Part shown: positions 8,487-16,753 of the stretch, in pieces | How positions within the stretch are numbered: the stretch's first letter is position 1 | Layout: the number at the start of each line of letters is the position of its first letter | Assembly (NCBI RefSeq): GCF_900114005.1 | Contig: NZ_FORM01000005.1 | Location: forward strand, 62,001 to 126,000 | Source: Olleya namhaensis | GTDB lineage: Bacteria > Bacteroidota > Bacteroidia > Flavobacteriales > Flavobacteriaceae | Direction of reading: 5' to 3' | DNA length: 64,000 bases | The notes under the pieces: model-generated | Database searches by the model: none | Told to the model about the DNA's origin: nothing | Seen by the model: the letters and a program-made list of their open reading frames with translations, nothing else | Position numbers and translations under genes: made by a program

Positions 8487-9629
8487 TTAATTTCTTCCGC
8501 CTTGAGGACGTCCTCCTTGTGGTCTTTGCACTCTACTTTTTGAGGCCTTTTCTATCTCTTCTTTAGTAATAAAACCATCGCTATTACTATCTATTTTTGA
8601 AAAGTCTTCTTTTAAAGGGCCTTTAGCTTCGTTAACAGACAATTTACCATCATTATTAGCATCCATTTGTTCTATTATTTGAGATGGGTTTGGTCGTTCT
8701 CCTTGTCCATTTGGTTGTCCATTTGGTGGTCCTTGTTGCTCTGTTTCTACTTCTCCCATAACGCAACGTCCAACATAAGGAAACTGATTAGTCACTAAAT
8801 ACATATATTTACCATCTACAGTAATACCATTACACTCATCTAAATCTCCATAACCAGCTACATACTCGTAATCAGAGCCATATGTCCCGTCATGATGGCC
8901 ACCAACAGCAATATCCATATGCTGCTTTGGATTATCATAAGTACAATCTTCTCCTTCTCTTGTTCCATCTAATAACTTAAAGCTTGGTTTGTATTGTCCG
9001 CTTTTAGAATAATACATAGGAAAACCATCATGTGCAAAACCAATATGAACTAAATCTTGTCCGCTATCAAATTTAGAAATCATTGATGTAGGTGTCCCGT
9101 GATAATGATACGCTCCGGTTGGTTGTACATGTGCATGATTAAAATCTAAACCAAGATCTATAACATCTTGAATAGCCTCTACACGGTAATTTTCTCCCGT
9201 ATCACAAACTACCACCTCTGCAGTTTGAGGCTCAAATTTAATTCCGTTTAAAGCAACGCCTGGCTCTCTCATCCATTGTGCTTTTCCTGTGAACTTTGGT
9301 GTTACCGGAAATTTATAAGTAATATTTTGAGATGCTATAGTATTTGGGTTACCTGGATTAGGAAAGGTTCCTGTTTCATGATTTGGTAATGAGTTAGTAA
9401 CCATTACACGAGTATCTCCAACAATAGTCACTTTAGTTTTAGTTCCAAAAGCACCATCCTCTAAATCATAATTACCGTAATAATTAGTTGTAGACTTAAC
9501 GACACTTTCTGTGTCATGGGAATGGTTTTCTGAACCATCATGACTATGAGATGTTGTCTTTTTTTGACTATTACAACCATACAAAAGACCTATAATTACG
9601 ACTGCTAAAATTTTAAATATATGTTTCAT
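8487..9629 (-). CDS. YHYH-domain lipoprotein with C-terminal EF-hand pair
   Basis: This is a 380-residue lipoprotein (lipobox LLYGCNS, residue 19). A His-rich stretch SHSHDGSENHSHD comes right after the anchor. The YHYH domain has GAYHYHGT near residue 174, GFAHDGFPMYY near 197 and a GGHHDGTYG loop. After a Pro/Gly/Gln linker come two canonical EF-hand loops, DANNDGKLSVNE and DSNSDGFITKEE, near residues 328-362. The EF-hand pair is very close to the stand-alone protein at 15867-16151, which shares the GPLK.DF.KID spacer. It probably binds calcium through the EF-hands and possibly another metal through the histidines. It is the last gene of the six-gene unit that begins at 13434. Confidence 0.85.
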   Translation of the reverse strand: MKHIFKILAVVIIGLLYGCNSQKKTTSHSHDGSENHSHDTESVVKSTTNYYGNYDLEDGAFGTKTKVTIVGDTRVMVTNSLPNHETGTFPNPGNPNTIASQNITYKFPVTPKFTGKAQWMREPGVALNGIKFEPQTAEVVVCDTGENYRVEAIQDVIDLGLDFNHAHVQPTGAYHYHGTPTSMISKFDSGQDLVHIGFAHDGFPMYYSKSGQYKPSFKLLDGTREGEDCTYDNPKQHMDIAVGGHHDGTYGSDYEYVAGYGDLDECNGITVDGKYMYLVTNQFPYVGRCVMGEVETEQQGPPNGQPNGQGERPNPSQIIEQMDANNDGKLSVNEAKGPLKEDFSKIDSNSDGFITKEEIEKASKSRVQRPQGGRPQGGRN

Positions 9630-9652
9630 CTGTTAGTTTAAATTAATAAAAA

Positions 9653-10174
9653 TTAATCTTTGTTTTTACGTTTAGGTTGCTCCTGATTATCATAAAAAGT
9701 TTTTAGCTCTTCCAAATCTAGTTCACCATCACTATTGGTATCAATCTCACTAAAATGATCCATTAATTCCAATTTCTTTTTAACAGCAACTTCTAATTCG
9801 TTTAATGTTCCGTCTCCGTTATCATCAACTTCCTTAAGTAGTTTTTTAGCTGAAATCTTTTTAGGCTTCTTTCCGTCTAACGAAGCTTTAAGCTCATCCA
9901 AATCTATTACCTCATCTCCATTAGTATCAATAACATCAAAATCCTCTGCTATTTTTCCTCTTTTATCATTTGCAGCTTCGTCTTTATCGATAACCTTATC
10001 TTTATTAGTGTCTAATTTTGAAAGAATCTCTGATGCATCCGGTTTACCACCTCGATCTTGGCCTTTTCCGCCACCTCTTCCGCCTTGACCACCACCCGGA
10101 GGTCCTTGAGCAAATACGCTAAAACATAATAGCATAGAAAAGAGTGTAAGTACTGTTTTAAGATTGTGTTTCAT
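9653..10174 (-). CDS. secreted four-EF-hand protein
   Basis: This is a 173-residue secreted protein: the signal peptide ends at FAQG (residue 22) and a Gly/Arg-rich stretch follows. Four EF-hand loops are seen: DTNKDKVIDKDE, DTNGDEVIDLDE, DDNGDGTLNELE and DTNSDGELDLEE. All keep acidic residues at positions 1, 3, 5 and 12, though the first has Lys in place of the usual Gly. Calcium binding in the periplasm or outside the cell is likely. Its start overlaps the end of the upstream membrane-protein gene by 17 bases, which indicates coupled translation. Confidence 0.85.
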   Translation of the reverse strand: MKHNLKTVLTLFSMLLCFSVFAQGPPGGGQGGRGGGKGQDRGGKPDASEILSKLDTNKDKVIDKDEAANDKRGKIAEDFDVIDTNGDEVIDLDELKASLDGKKPKKISAKKLLKEVDDNGDGTLNELEVAVKKKLELMDHFSEIDTNSDGELDLEELKTFYDNQEQPKRKNKD

Positions 10175-10775
10175 TTTGGTTTGATTTTTTTATATATTTA
10201 TTTGTAACTATTACTACAGGAATCAGAAAAAGAACAAATAGATAACTTTTATTAATTTTTTCTTTTTTTAATATCGCTTTATTATCACTAAATTCTAGTG
10301 CGACTTTATAGTTATTTTCTTTATTTAAAATAACTCTGCTTGTTTTATTATCTATTAAAATTGAAAACACCGATTGATGCAGATTATTTTCTTTAAAAGC
10401 GTCAATATGCACATCCAATGTATTGATATGTTTAGGAAAAAGATCTATAATAAATTTCAAATCAGTTTCATGGTTTCCTAATTTTATTCCGCCTTCTAAA
10501 AGCTTAATTGTAACACCATTTACAATTAAACTAAAATTATCTTTTATATACCCAATTGCTTTTTGCTTATAATCCGCTGCTGATAGTGTTTCCAGATTCA
10601 AATTACTAAAATGTTTTTTTAAAGCTTCATTCAAACCGTTTTGACTTAAACTGATATTTAATATATTAATATCTTCTTTCACTTCTAAATAATACATTGC
10701 TGACAATGGATTATGTGCTCTCACCGAAGTAAAAACAGCTAATAATATTAGCAGTATAATGGTCTTTTTTTTCAT
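10158..10775 (-). CDS. membrane-anchored periplasmic protein with predicted N-terminal His, paralogue A
   Basis: This 205-residue protein is of a family I do not recognise with certainty; it resembles DUF6702-type proteins in layout. The signal peptide is predicted to be cut after SVRA, leaving His-Asn-Pro at the new N-terminus. A periplasmic beta-rich domain (about 21-175) follows, then one C-terminal membrane helix (SYLFVLFLIPVVIVTNKY) and a short basic tail. It is a paralogue of the product of 11749-12366: both begin AH(N/Q)P and share the IKDN(F/L) and LGHET-like segments. A free N-terminal His is a known copper ligand in other families (LPMO, CopC); here this is only a suggestion. It lies 3 bases after the YHYH gene at 10779. 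Confidence 0.6.
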   Translation of the reverse strand: MKKKTIILLILLAVFTSVRAHNPLSAMYYLEVKEDINILNISLSQNGLNEALKKHFSNLNLETLSAADYKQKAIGYIKDNFSLIVNGVTIKLLEGGIKLGNHETDLKFIIDLFPKHINTLDVHIDAFKENNLHQSVFSILIDNKTSRVILNKENNYKVALEFSDNKAILKKEKINKSYLFVLFLIPVVIVTNKYIKKSNQNETQS

Positions 10776-10778
10776 AAT

Positions 10779-11759
10779 TTATTGGAATGAAAAACTATTA
10801 ACCGCTGCGACACCTTTTAAACATTTTGGTACATTAGGCGCGTCTGTTGTACTTGCTACATAATGATAAACACCATCAGGATATTCTGTAGTACTTGCAG
10901 TAATACCACCACACTCATCTAAATCAGAAGGTTCTACTTGATAAGCATATATTGGGAATCCGTCTTTAGCAAAACCTATTAACTGACTTCCTGACACTTG
11001 GTTAATTAATGTACAAGCAACATCATCTATACCGTTAGCTTCTAAAACTTGATTCATTACTTCTGGCACAAAATGCCAATGGTAATAACCTGCAGGATCA
11101 TGATGACCACCACAAGGATCTAAAGAAGGAATATTACCACCAGAGATTCCAGGAACACCGGGACCATTGACTACAGATGGTGGATCTCCATTAATTGGTA
11201 CGCCATCTAAAGACAAACCAACTAATTCTACCGTGTCAATCACGTTGTTACTTGATGCTAAAACTGGCGTCGCTGGAATTAAAAAAGTTAGCAATAAATT
11301 ATTATTAGGAGCAGCTTCTAAACAATACGCAAAATCTGGATTTGTTGCGCCAGAATTGAAATCATCGATATGTATATCGCCATTATCATCCACAATATCA
11401 TAGCCATCAGCTTCCATTGCATTAAACAAACTAGCTTTCATGACCTGAAACCCTGGGTTTGTTGCACCATCATAAATCCCTAATCCTCCAACATCATCAA
11501 TAGTCGTTGGGCAATAAGGACCATTTTCTACCGGATTACTGCTAAACACTAATTGATAACAGTCTCCTTGCGAGCCATCTTCCAATGTACAATCTACTTT
11601 CTCATAAGACACCAGCGATGTCGCATTAAAAAAAGCTTCTTGGATTATATCATCACTTTGATCTTCTGCACTTATACTATCACTATCATCACTGCTGCAG
11701 CTAATAAAAGAAAATACAACCGATACTATTAATCCAAAAATTAGAGTTTTATTTTTCAT
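10779..11759 (-). CDS. YHYH-domain lipoprotein, YHWH variant
   Basis: This is a 326-residue lipoprotein with lipobox ISCSS near residue 21 and an acidic linker. The name motif is changed to YYHWHF near residue 227, preceded by a GGHHDPAG loop. The usual LIGFAKDGFPIYAY and DLDECGG segments follow, with a second, partly lost motif YHYVAS near 301. Several cysteines in the N-terminal half (VDCTLEDG, GDCYQ, YCPTT) match positions in the 12397-13434 paralogue and may form disulfides. It overlaps the upstream gene by 11 bases and is followed 3 bases later by paralogue A, so it repeats the pairing of a YHYH gene with an N-terminal-His gene. Confidence 0.8.
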   Translation of the reverse strand: MKNKTLIFGLIVSVVFSFISCSSDDSDSISAEDQSDDIIQEAFFNATSLVSYEKVDCTLEDGSQGDCYQLVFSSNPVENGPYCPTTIDDVGGLGIYDGATNPGFQVMKASLFNAMEADGYDIVDDNGDIHIDDFNSGATNPDFAYCLEAAPNNNLLLTFLIPATPVLASSNNVIDTVELVGLSLDGVPINGDPPSVVNGPGVPGISGGNIPSLDPCGGHHDPAGYYHWHFVPEVMNQVLEANGIDDVACTLINQVSGSQLIGFAKDGFPIYAYQVEPSDLDECGGITASTTEYPDGVYHYVASTTDAPNVPKCLKGVAAVNSFSFQ

Positions 11760-12366
11760 ATTGTACTTTTTTTGAGATTACTGCTTTTAATAAAATCCCT
11801 AAACCTAAAACCATTAATAAAGCAGAAAGTATTAAAGGAGAAAAGAAGCTAGCTTCATTTACTGTAACTACAACAAACTTGTTATCCTTACTCGCTAACT
11901 TTAGTCTATGATTATTTTTTTTATTTAAAACGAAATGTTCTTTATTAAAGCCATCTTTTAACAGGACTAAAGCACTTTTATTATTATAAATATCTTTAAA
12001 TGCTGTATTTTGAACAGAAACAGTCTTTATAACTGAAGGCACTCCAAGTATTTCATAAACCACTTTTGTTTCATGTCCTAATTTGACAACACCCTTACTA
12101 AGTGTAATGTTTTGGTTATCGTTAAATGTAATTACCAAATTATTTTTAATGTGTTCTAAGACCATTTCCTGAAATTCTTCCGGAGTTTTATATTCAGGAA
12201 AATGTGTTCTGACTTCTTTTTGAAATGCTGTTAAAGACGCACTAATTTGTAGTACCCAAACGTTATTTTCGTTTTGAACCAACATAGTCGTAGAAACTTC
12301 TGGCTGATGCGCTTTCGCTGAAACACCAATCAGTAAAAAAAGAATTAATATAAATTTATTTAGCAT
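11749..12366 (-). CDS. membrane-anchored periplasmic protein with predicted N-terminal His, paralogue B
   Basis: This is a 205-residue protein of the same length and layout as the product of 10158-10775. The signal peptide is probably cut after SAKA, leaving His-Gln-Pro at the mature N-terminus. A periplasmic domain follows with LGHETKVVYEILGVPS near residue 98, then a C-terminal membrane helix (PLILSALLMVLGLGILL) and a basic tail. The family is not firmly recognised and resembles DUF6702 in outline. It lies 30 bases after the first YHYH gene of the unit and overlaps the next by 11 bases. Copper binding through the N-terminal His is a hypothesis. Confidence 0.6.
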   Translation of the reverse strand: MLNKFILILFLLIGVSAKAHQPEVSTTMLVQNENNVWVLQISASLTAFQKEVRTHFPEYKTPEEFQEMVLEHIKNNLVITFNDNQNITLSKGVVKLGHETKVVYEILGVPSVIKTVSVQNTAFKDIYNNKSALVLLKDGFNKEHFVLNKKNNHRLKLASKDNKFVVVTVNEASFFSPLILSALLMVLGLGILLKAVISKKVQYEK

Positions 12367-12396
12367 AATTATATGTTTTAACTCAAAGCGTTGAAC

Positions 12397-13434
12397 CTAT
12401 TCGCTTATGGCGTAAGCTCCTTTTAACCCATTGATAAAATTATTATTACCTGCTTCATCTACATGATAATGGTACCCTCTGCTGTCATCTGTATGACCTC
12501 TTAGCTCATCTAAATCCGAAGGCAAATTACCAGCCTCATCTACTAACTCAAAAATACCATGTCCATCTAAAGCATAACCAATTAAAGCAGAATGGCCATC
12601 TTCTTGTACTATTTTAGTACTAAACCCTGTAGCTGCATGATAGTGATATCCTTGATTTACGTTAATATGCCCACCTGCATCATCAAAAGGTGCTAATGTA
12701 TATGCTGCAAGAATATTATCTGTAGGTGCTGGTGCAGAAAACTCTATACCGTTTAATGCTAGCCCACGTGTTGATGGCACCTCGTCTACAGGTTCTCCAC
12801 CTGGTCCTCCAGGTCCTCCTGCGCCTCCTGCTGTAGCAAATAGTACCGCTTCATCTTGAAGCACTGGAGTAATAGGTATTAACCATGTTTGTGTTAAATC
12901 CGCGATGTAAGACGGAAGACACTCTACACAAAAATTTGCATACTCCTCGCCTACATTTGGATTTGCTGCATTAATACAATCATCTTCTGTTGCTGTGACA
13001 TAAACATCTCCGTTGGCATCATACATCATCCAATTATCGTCGTTATAAAAAGTGGCAAGGTTTTCTATAAAAGCACCATCCACATCGTAAACAGTACCAC
13101 CTTCTAACCAAATCCCTCCATTGTCTGAGGTATCACTTATATTATCCGGACACCAAGGTCCCATTGCATGATCTGATGGCGCACTACTAGTTACAATTTG
13201 ATAACAATCTGTTATTGTACCATCAGATAATGTACAAGGTACTGTAGTAATAGTAACAGAACCACTATCTGTAGTAAAGTAAGTTACATCCACTGCTACC
13301 ACCTGAGAATCTGTATCTGTATCTGTATCTGTATCTGTTGCGTTAGTATTATCATCGCTACTGCAAGAAATAAAACTGACAACAATTACTATTAGAGCAG
13401 GGATTATAGCCCCTTTAATTAATGTGTTTTTCAT
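12397..13434 (-). CDS. YHYH-domain lipoprotein, first gene of six-gene unit
   Basis: This is a 345-residue lipoprotein with lipobox ISCSS near residue 24, followed by a run of alternating Asp and Thr encoded by a hexanucleotide repeat. Paired cysteines are in the N-terminal half. The YHYH domain has QGYHYHAATG near residue 264, ALIGYALDGHGIF near 285, DLDELRGHTDD and a second RGYHYHVDE near 321. It is the first gene after promoter site P4 and starts a closely packed run of six genes down to 8487. Its function is unknown; a secreted or surface metal-binding protein is the simplest guess. Confidence 0.82.
   Translation of the reverse strand: MKNTLIKGAIIPALIVIVVSFISCSSDDNTNATDTDTDTDTDSQVVAVDVTYFTTDSGSVTITTVPCTLSDGTITDCYQIVTSSAPSDHAMGPWCPDNISDTSDNGGIWLEGGTVYDVDGAFIENLATFYNDDNWMMYDANGDVYVTATEDDCINAANPNVGEEYANFCVECLPSYIADLTQTWLIPITPVLQDEAVLFATAGGAGGPGGPGGEPVDEVPSTRGLALNGIEFSAPAPTDNILAAYTLAPFDDAGGHINVNQGYHYHAATGFSTKIVQEDGHSALIGYALDGHGIFELVDEAGNLPSDLDELRGHTDDSRGYHYHVDEAGNNNFINGLKGAYAISE
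13309..13338 (-). repeat. hexanucleotide repeat, five copies
   Basis: Five perfect copies of ATCTGT (ACAGAT on the coding strand) encode a Thr-Asp run just after the lipobox of the YHYH lipoprotein. Copy-number change would lengthen or shorten the linker by two residues without a frameshift. A shorter version (two copies) is in the paralogue near 8315-8328. Confidence 0.9.
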
Positions 13435-13479
13435 GATATTTATTACTTTTAAAGTTGTTTTTATTTAATTGAACTATTC

Positions 13480-13509
13480 TTTAGATGACTTATCTAATCA
13501 AAACTTGCG
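13480..13509 (-). promoter_or_regulatory. ECF promoter site P4
   Basis: On the minus strand: CGCAAGTT (13509-13502), 14 bases, then CATCTAAA (13487-13480). It lies 45 bases before the start of the YHYH gene at 13434. It shares the longer strings GCGCAAGTTTT and CATCTAAAGAATA with P5. Confidence 0.82.
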
Positions 13510-13528
13510 CTAGCGTTATACTTTAAAT

Positions 13529-14278
13529 CTAATTATCTATCTCCTTATTTAACTTATAAGACATCGTCTGTGTTTTTACTCTTAAAATCTTACTATTTAA
13601 TAGTTGGTTTTCGGTCTGCAAAAGTCTATCTACCAGAGCATTTTGATAAGCACGACTATTTAAAAGATCCATATAATTAGAGGTTCTAGTAAACGTTTTA
13701 GTTTTTTTATAACTTAAACCTCGCTCCGATATAATATCTATTAAGGATATGTGAGATTCGATCGCTGGTTGTAAGCGATTAATAATTATATTTTCGATTT
13801 TATTTTCCTGACTTTCAAAACTATCAAGCTCATTTGGATAGCTAGCAATTAGATCTTTTAATAAAACACTTTCTATAAACTCAAATTTATTAGTACTATT
13901 AATCGAGTTTACTGCCCCATTATGAAGTTGAGTTGGTTTATAATTAACTTCTACAATAGCTTTTTTAATTTTATCTGTTAATTGTTCTTTCTCTAAACCA
14001 ATACTTTTAATAGTCTGATTAATATTTTTCACATCTAAGGTGTATCTGTCAATCGACGAGTCTAATAGTGTCAGATTAGCATCTAATTCCTCATTTAGCG
14101 TTTGATATATTTTTAATTCTACAATCCTATTTTTTCTTATTTCATTCATACTATTAATCTTCCACGCTATTAATATTCCAATAACAATTAACAGTATCTC
14201 TCCTAAAGCATACACTAGATAACTCTTTGTTTTTCCTGAGAAGACTAATGAAAGTCTAATTTTCCTGAATACTTTCAT
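13529..14278 (-). CDS. DUF6090-type membrane protein
   Basis: This 249-residue protein has the N-terminal signature of the flavobacterial DUF6090 family: a basic amphipathic start (MKVFRKIRLSLV) and one membrane helix, SYLVYALGEILLIVIGILIAW, near residues 19-39. A long helical, probably periplasmic region follows. No function is established for the family. It sits between the CotH terminator and promoter P4 and has no copy of the cluster promoter motif, so it may be the one gene here outside the regulon or depend on read-through. Confidence 0.7.
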   Translation of the reverse strand: MKVFRKIRLSLVFSGKTKSYLVYALGEILLIVIGILIAWKINSMNEIRKNRIVELKIYQTLNEELDANLTLLDSSIDRYTLDVKNINQTIKSIGLEKEQLTDKIKKAIVEVNYKPTQLHNGAVNSINSTNKFEFIESVLLKDLIASYPNELDSFESQENKIENIIINRLQPAIESHISLIDIISERGLSYKKTKTFTRTSNYMDLLNSRAYQNALVDRLLQTENQLLNSKILRVKTQTMSYKLNKEIDN

Positions 14279-14317
14279 TATTATTTATGTTTTAAAAGTT
14301 ATTAACTCATCCTAATT

Positions 14318-14359
14318 AAAAGAGAAAAGGCCTCTTGAGTTTTACCTCATGAAGCCTTT
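14318..14359 (-). terminator. Rho-independent terminator after CotH gene
   Basis: On the minus strand, AAAGGCTTCATGAG pairs with CTCAAGAGGCCTTT across a short loop (one mismatch, one G-U), followed by a T-rich tail. It ends the EF-hand/CotH unit before the DUF6090 gene. Confidence 0.75.
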
Positions 14360-14393
14360 AACTACCAATCAACCAAAACTTATCATTTTATAT

Positions 14394-15833
14394 TTAATCT
14401 AAATAATCACTAACTGCTGCAGCTCGCGATGTAACATGTGTATTCAACTCGTTAACTGCATTTTGAAAGTCTGAACTATTTTCTAAAAAGCTATACCCTG
14501 CAACTTCCGATGCTGCATAAGGCTCAATTAAAGCTGCATAAGTTGCATACAAAGATTGCATTGTGCTGATACTAAAGGCATCATCCACCACTTCTTGTAC
14601 ATATGTATCATATTGTGTTTTATATACTGCATCTTGATACAAATAGCCAATTAATGGCCATTCAGTACTATTTAGTCCGGAAAAATCTAGTGGTAAAGAC
14701 CCTCCCATTTTCCCTGTTTGTAAGGCTTCATTATTATCCCAAGGAATCCATGTTAATTTACTAGTATCCGGATTATTGTATAAAAAATAATTGTGTGTCA
14801 TTCTACCATACGTATCCCAGTTTTGAACCACTGTATTTACTGCTAAGTATTTTAAAAACACATCCGTATCTAATACAGCATCTAGGTTTGTTCTCCAAGT
14901 CGCAGGGTCAGATGTTCTAGACCCATCATTTACGATAGCTAATAAACTAGCAACATCATCAAAATCGCCTTCATCTTCGTTTGTTTTTTTAACGTATTCG
15001 CTTTCATTATAAGAGCCCAACGCAAAACTTGCGGCATCACCATCTGGCTTGTATAAATTACCATCGTCATCAGAAAACTGTGTATCTAAAACCGTATCAT
15101 CCACTTCTTCCACCATAGTATAAACTCCAAAATACTGTGGTCCATCTCCATGATCTACATACACTGTATAAAATGCGGTATGTGATGCTACTAATCCTGC
15201 ATTTCTGAAAACATCTGTTGCTACTTTTTCACGTAACATAGACTTGTCGTCAAAGTTATTTTTAAGACTTAATTTTTTAAAGCCATAAAAACGTTGGTTA
15301 TCTATTTGCGGATAATCATCTTCAAACTCGTCAAAATCTAATTTAAAAGATAATTTTAAAATCCCATTTTGCCAGCTAGTTTGTAAGCTAGAATTCCCTT
15401 TAAATCTTACACCAACACGGTACCATTCTTTACCATTATAAAATACTTCTGCCGGCACAAAAATTGGATCTTCATCTGTCTCGGTTAGACCGCCACCAGG
15501 TCCTCCAGCGCCAGCGCCAAATGTTCCGTAAAGATTTGTCATATCATCCAACATACTTTGCCAACGTGCTTCTGTAACAACAATATCCAATCGTTTTACT
15601 GCATTATCTTCAAAAACTTCATCAAAATTTGCATCGGCATCTTTACTATGCGTTTCTGCTGTCCAATCTGTGGTTTCAAAATCAGAATCGTCAGTATCTA
15701 CAACAACTTCACCTTCTTCTTCTGTAGTCGTTACGACATCATCATCGTTATTACAAGAGCTAAAGGTTACTAATGTTATACTAAATACTACTGCGACTAC
15801 TAATAGATTTAATTTGCTTTTAATGTATTTCAT
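14394..15833 (-). CDS. CotH kinase family lipoprotein
   Basis: This is a 479-residue lipoprotein with lipobox FSSCNND near residue 27 and an acidic linker. The rest is a CotH domain, an atypical protein-kinase fold known from spore coats, where it phosphorylates secreted coat proteins. Typical segments are visible: RFKGNSSLQTSW near residue 140, the FKKLSLKNNFDDKSMLREK stretch near 190, a YFGVYTMVEEVD segment near 235, NWDTYGRMTHNYFLY near 338 and WIPWDNNEAL near 365. The last two hold the conserved Asp residues of the catalytic and metal sites. It lies 33 bases after a small EF-hand gene and shares promoter P3 with it. Candidate substrates are the co-regulated secreted proteins, which is inference. 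Confidence 0.88.
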   Translation of the reverse strand: MKYIKSKLNLLVVAVVFSITLVTFSSCNNDDDVVTTTEEEGEVVVDTDDSDFETTDWTAETHSKDADANFDEVFEDNAVKRLDIVVTEARWQSMLDDMTNLYGTFGAGAGGPGGGLTETDEDPIFVPAEVFYNGKEWYRVGVRFKGNSSLQTSWQNGILKLSFKLDFDEFEDDYPQIDNQRFYGFKKLSLKNNFDDKSMLREKVATDVFRNAGLVASHTAFYTVYVDHGDGPQYFGVYTMVEEVDDTVLDTQFSDDDGNLYKPDGDAASFALGSYNESEYVKKTNEDEGDFDDVASLLAIVNDGSRTSDPATWRTNLDAVLDTDVFLKYLAVNTVVQNWDTYGRMTHNYFLYNNPDTSKLTWIPWDNNEALQTGKMGGSLPLDFSGLNSTEWPLIGYLYQDAVYKTQYDTYVQEVVDDAFSISTMQSLYATYAALIEPYAASEVAGYSFLENSSDFQNAVNELNTHVTSRAAAVSDYLD

Positions 15834-15866
15834 ATTTTCTTTGGTAAAGTGGTTATGGTAAAAAAA

Positions 15867-16151
15867 TTAGTTACGTGATTTTCTTTCTGGTTTAGGCGCT
15901 TTTTTAAATTCGGCTTCAGAAATAAATCCATCTTCATCTGTATCAATTTTATCAAAATCATTCTTTAAAGGTCCTTTGATTTCTGCTTTAGATAATTTAC
16001 CATCCTCGTCCTTATCCATTTCTTCTAATAACTGACTAAATGTTGGCGGTTCTTTTTTCTGTCTATCATTAGATTGTGCGTTAACACTATTTACATTTAA
16101 TACTGTTAATCCAAAAACTAATACCGCTGTACTTAATATGTTCTTTTTCAT
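15867..16151 (-). CDS. small secreted EF-hand protein
   Basis: This is a 94-residue secreted protein: the signal peptide ends near VNAQS (residue 26). One EF-hand pair follows, DKDEDGKLSKAE and DTDEDGFISEAE, joined by IKGPLKNDFDKI. The pair is nearly the same as that at the C-terminus of the YHYH protein at 8487-9629. It is the first gene after promoter P3 and is followed by CotH. Periplasmic or extracellular calcium binding is likely, and it could be a regulator or a substrate of the kinase next to it. Confidence 0.85.
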   Translation of the reverse strand: MKKNILSTAVLVFGLTVLNVNSVNAQSNDRQKKEPPTFSQLLEEMDKDEDGKLSKAEIKGPLKNDFDKIDTDEDGFISEAEFKKAPKPERKSRN

Positions 16152-16177
16152 ATCTAAATATTTTATTTGTTATGGTA

Positions 16178-16207
16178 TTTAGATGTCTAGTTTTAAAATA
16201 ACTTGTG
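16178..16207 (-). promoter_or_regulatory. ECF promoter site P3
   Basis: On the minus strand: CACAAGTT (16207-16200), 14 bases, then CATCTAAA (16185-16178). It lies 26 bases before the start of the EF-hand gene. It differs from the other four sites by one base in the first box. Confidence 0.78.
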
Positions 16208-16230
16208 CTTAGTTATGTTAAACAAAACAC

Positions 16231-16263
16231 AAAAAAAAGACCTTCATATTACTGAAGGTCTTT
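16231..16263 (-). terminator. Rho-independent terminator of sigma operon 2
   Basis: On the minus strand, AAAGACCTTCA-GTAATA-TGAAGGTCTTT is a perfect stem followed by a run of T. It closes the sigma/anti-sigma/Spy-like unit just before promoter P3. Confidence 0.88.
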
Positions 16264-16289
16264 ATACTATTAATTATCTAGGTTTTGTA

Positions 16290-16751
16290 CTACTCTGATC
16301 TACTCGGATGTTCTGGACCAGGCATATCAAATCGTCGTGCTTTTGTTATAATACTTTTAAACTGCTCTTTTTGAGTGTCATCACACAACTGGTAAATACC
16401 TCTTAGCCTTTTAAACAATTCATTTTCCTTTAAAACAACTTTACCAGCTATGGACGTTGTTAAATTATTTATGTCCTGTTGATTTACGGAGGCTGCAGTG
16501 ATGTTATCAAACAGTTGATCTTTTAACGATTTAATTTCATCTCCTACAGCACGCATAACCTTATGATGCTTAATCTCTAAACTTTTAAACTGTTCTAACT
16601 GCGCGTCGTCAAACTTTAACTCTTTAGCAATAAAATTACCCGACTCTTTTGGACCATTCTGACCAGGACGTCCAATATAATTGAATAGAAAAAAACCATT
16701 CATTATAATTAGTACAATTAATAAAAGATATAAAACTGTATTTTTTTTCAT
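16290..16751 (-). CDS. Spy/CnrX-like periplasmic heavy-metal sensor protein
   Basis: This is a 153-residue protein with an N-terminal membrane anchor (LYLLLIVLIIMNGFFLFNYI) and a helical periplasmic domain. The domain has ELKFDDAQLEQFKSLEIKHHKVMR near residue 45 and LCDDTQKEQFKSII near 128, which correspond to the paired LTxxQ-like motifs of Spy/CpxP/CnrX proteins. CnrX-type proteins sense periplasmic metals and control an ECF sigma factor through an anti-sigma factor. The adjacent HH pair fits a metal site. The gene starts 2 bases after the putative anti-sigma gene. Metal sensing is inferred from family and context. Confidence 0.72.
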   Translation of the reverse strand: MKKNTVLYLLLIVLIIMNGFFLFNYIGRPGQNGPKESGNFIAKELKFDDAQLEQFKSLEIKHHKVMRAVGDEIKSLKDQLFDNITAASVNQQDINNLTTSIAGKVVLKENELFKRLRGIYQLCDDTQKEQFKSIITKARRFDMPGPEHPSRSE

Positions 16752-16753
16752 GA

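Noticed and set aside
14995-15035. AACTTGCG in the CotH gene as another cluster promoter site
   Set aside because: No CATCTAAA partner 14 bases away, and it is inside the coding region.
15558-15861. Plus-strand reading frames opposite the CotH gene start
   Set aside because: Shadow frames of low-complexity acidic codons; the minus-strand gene has a signal peptide and domain support.
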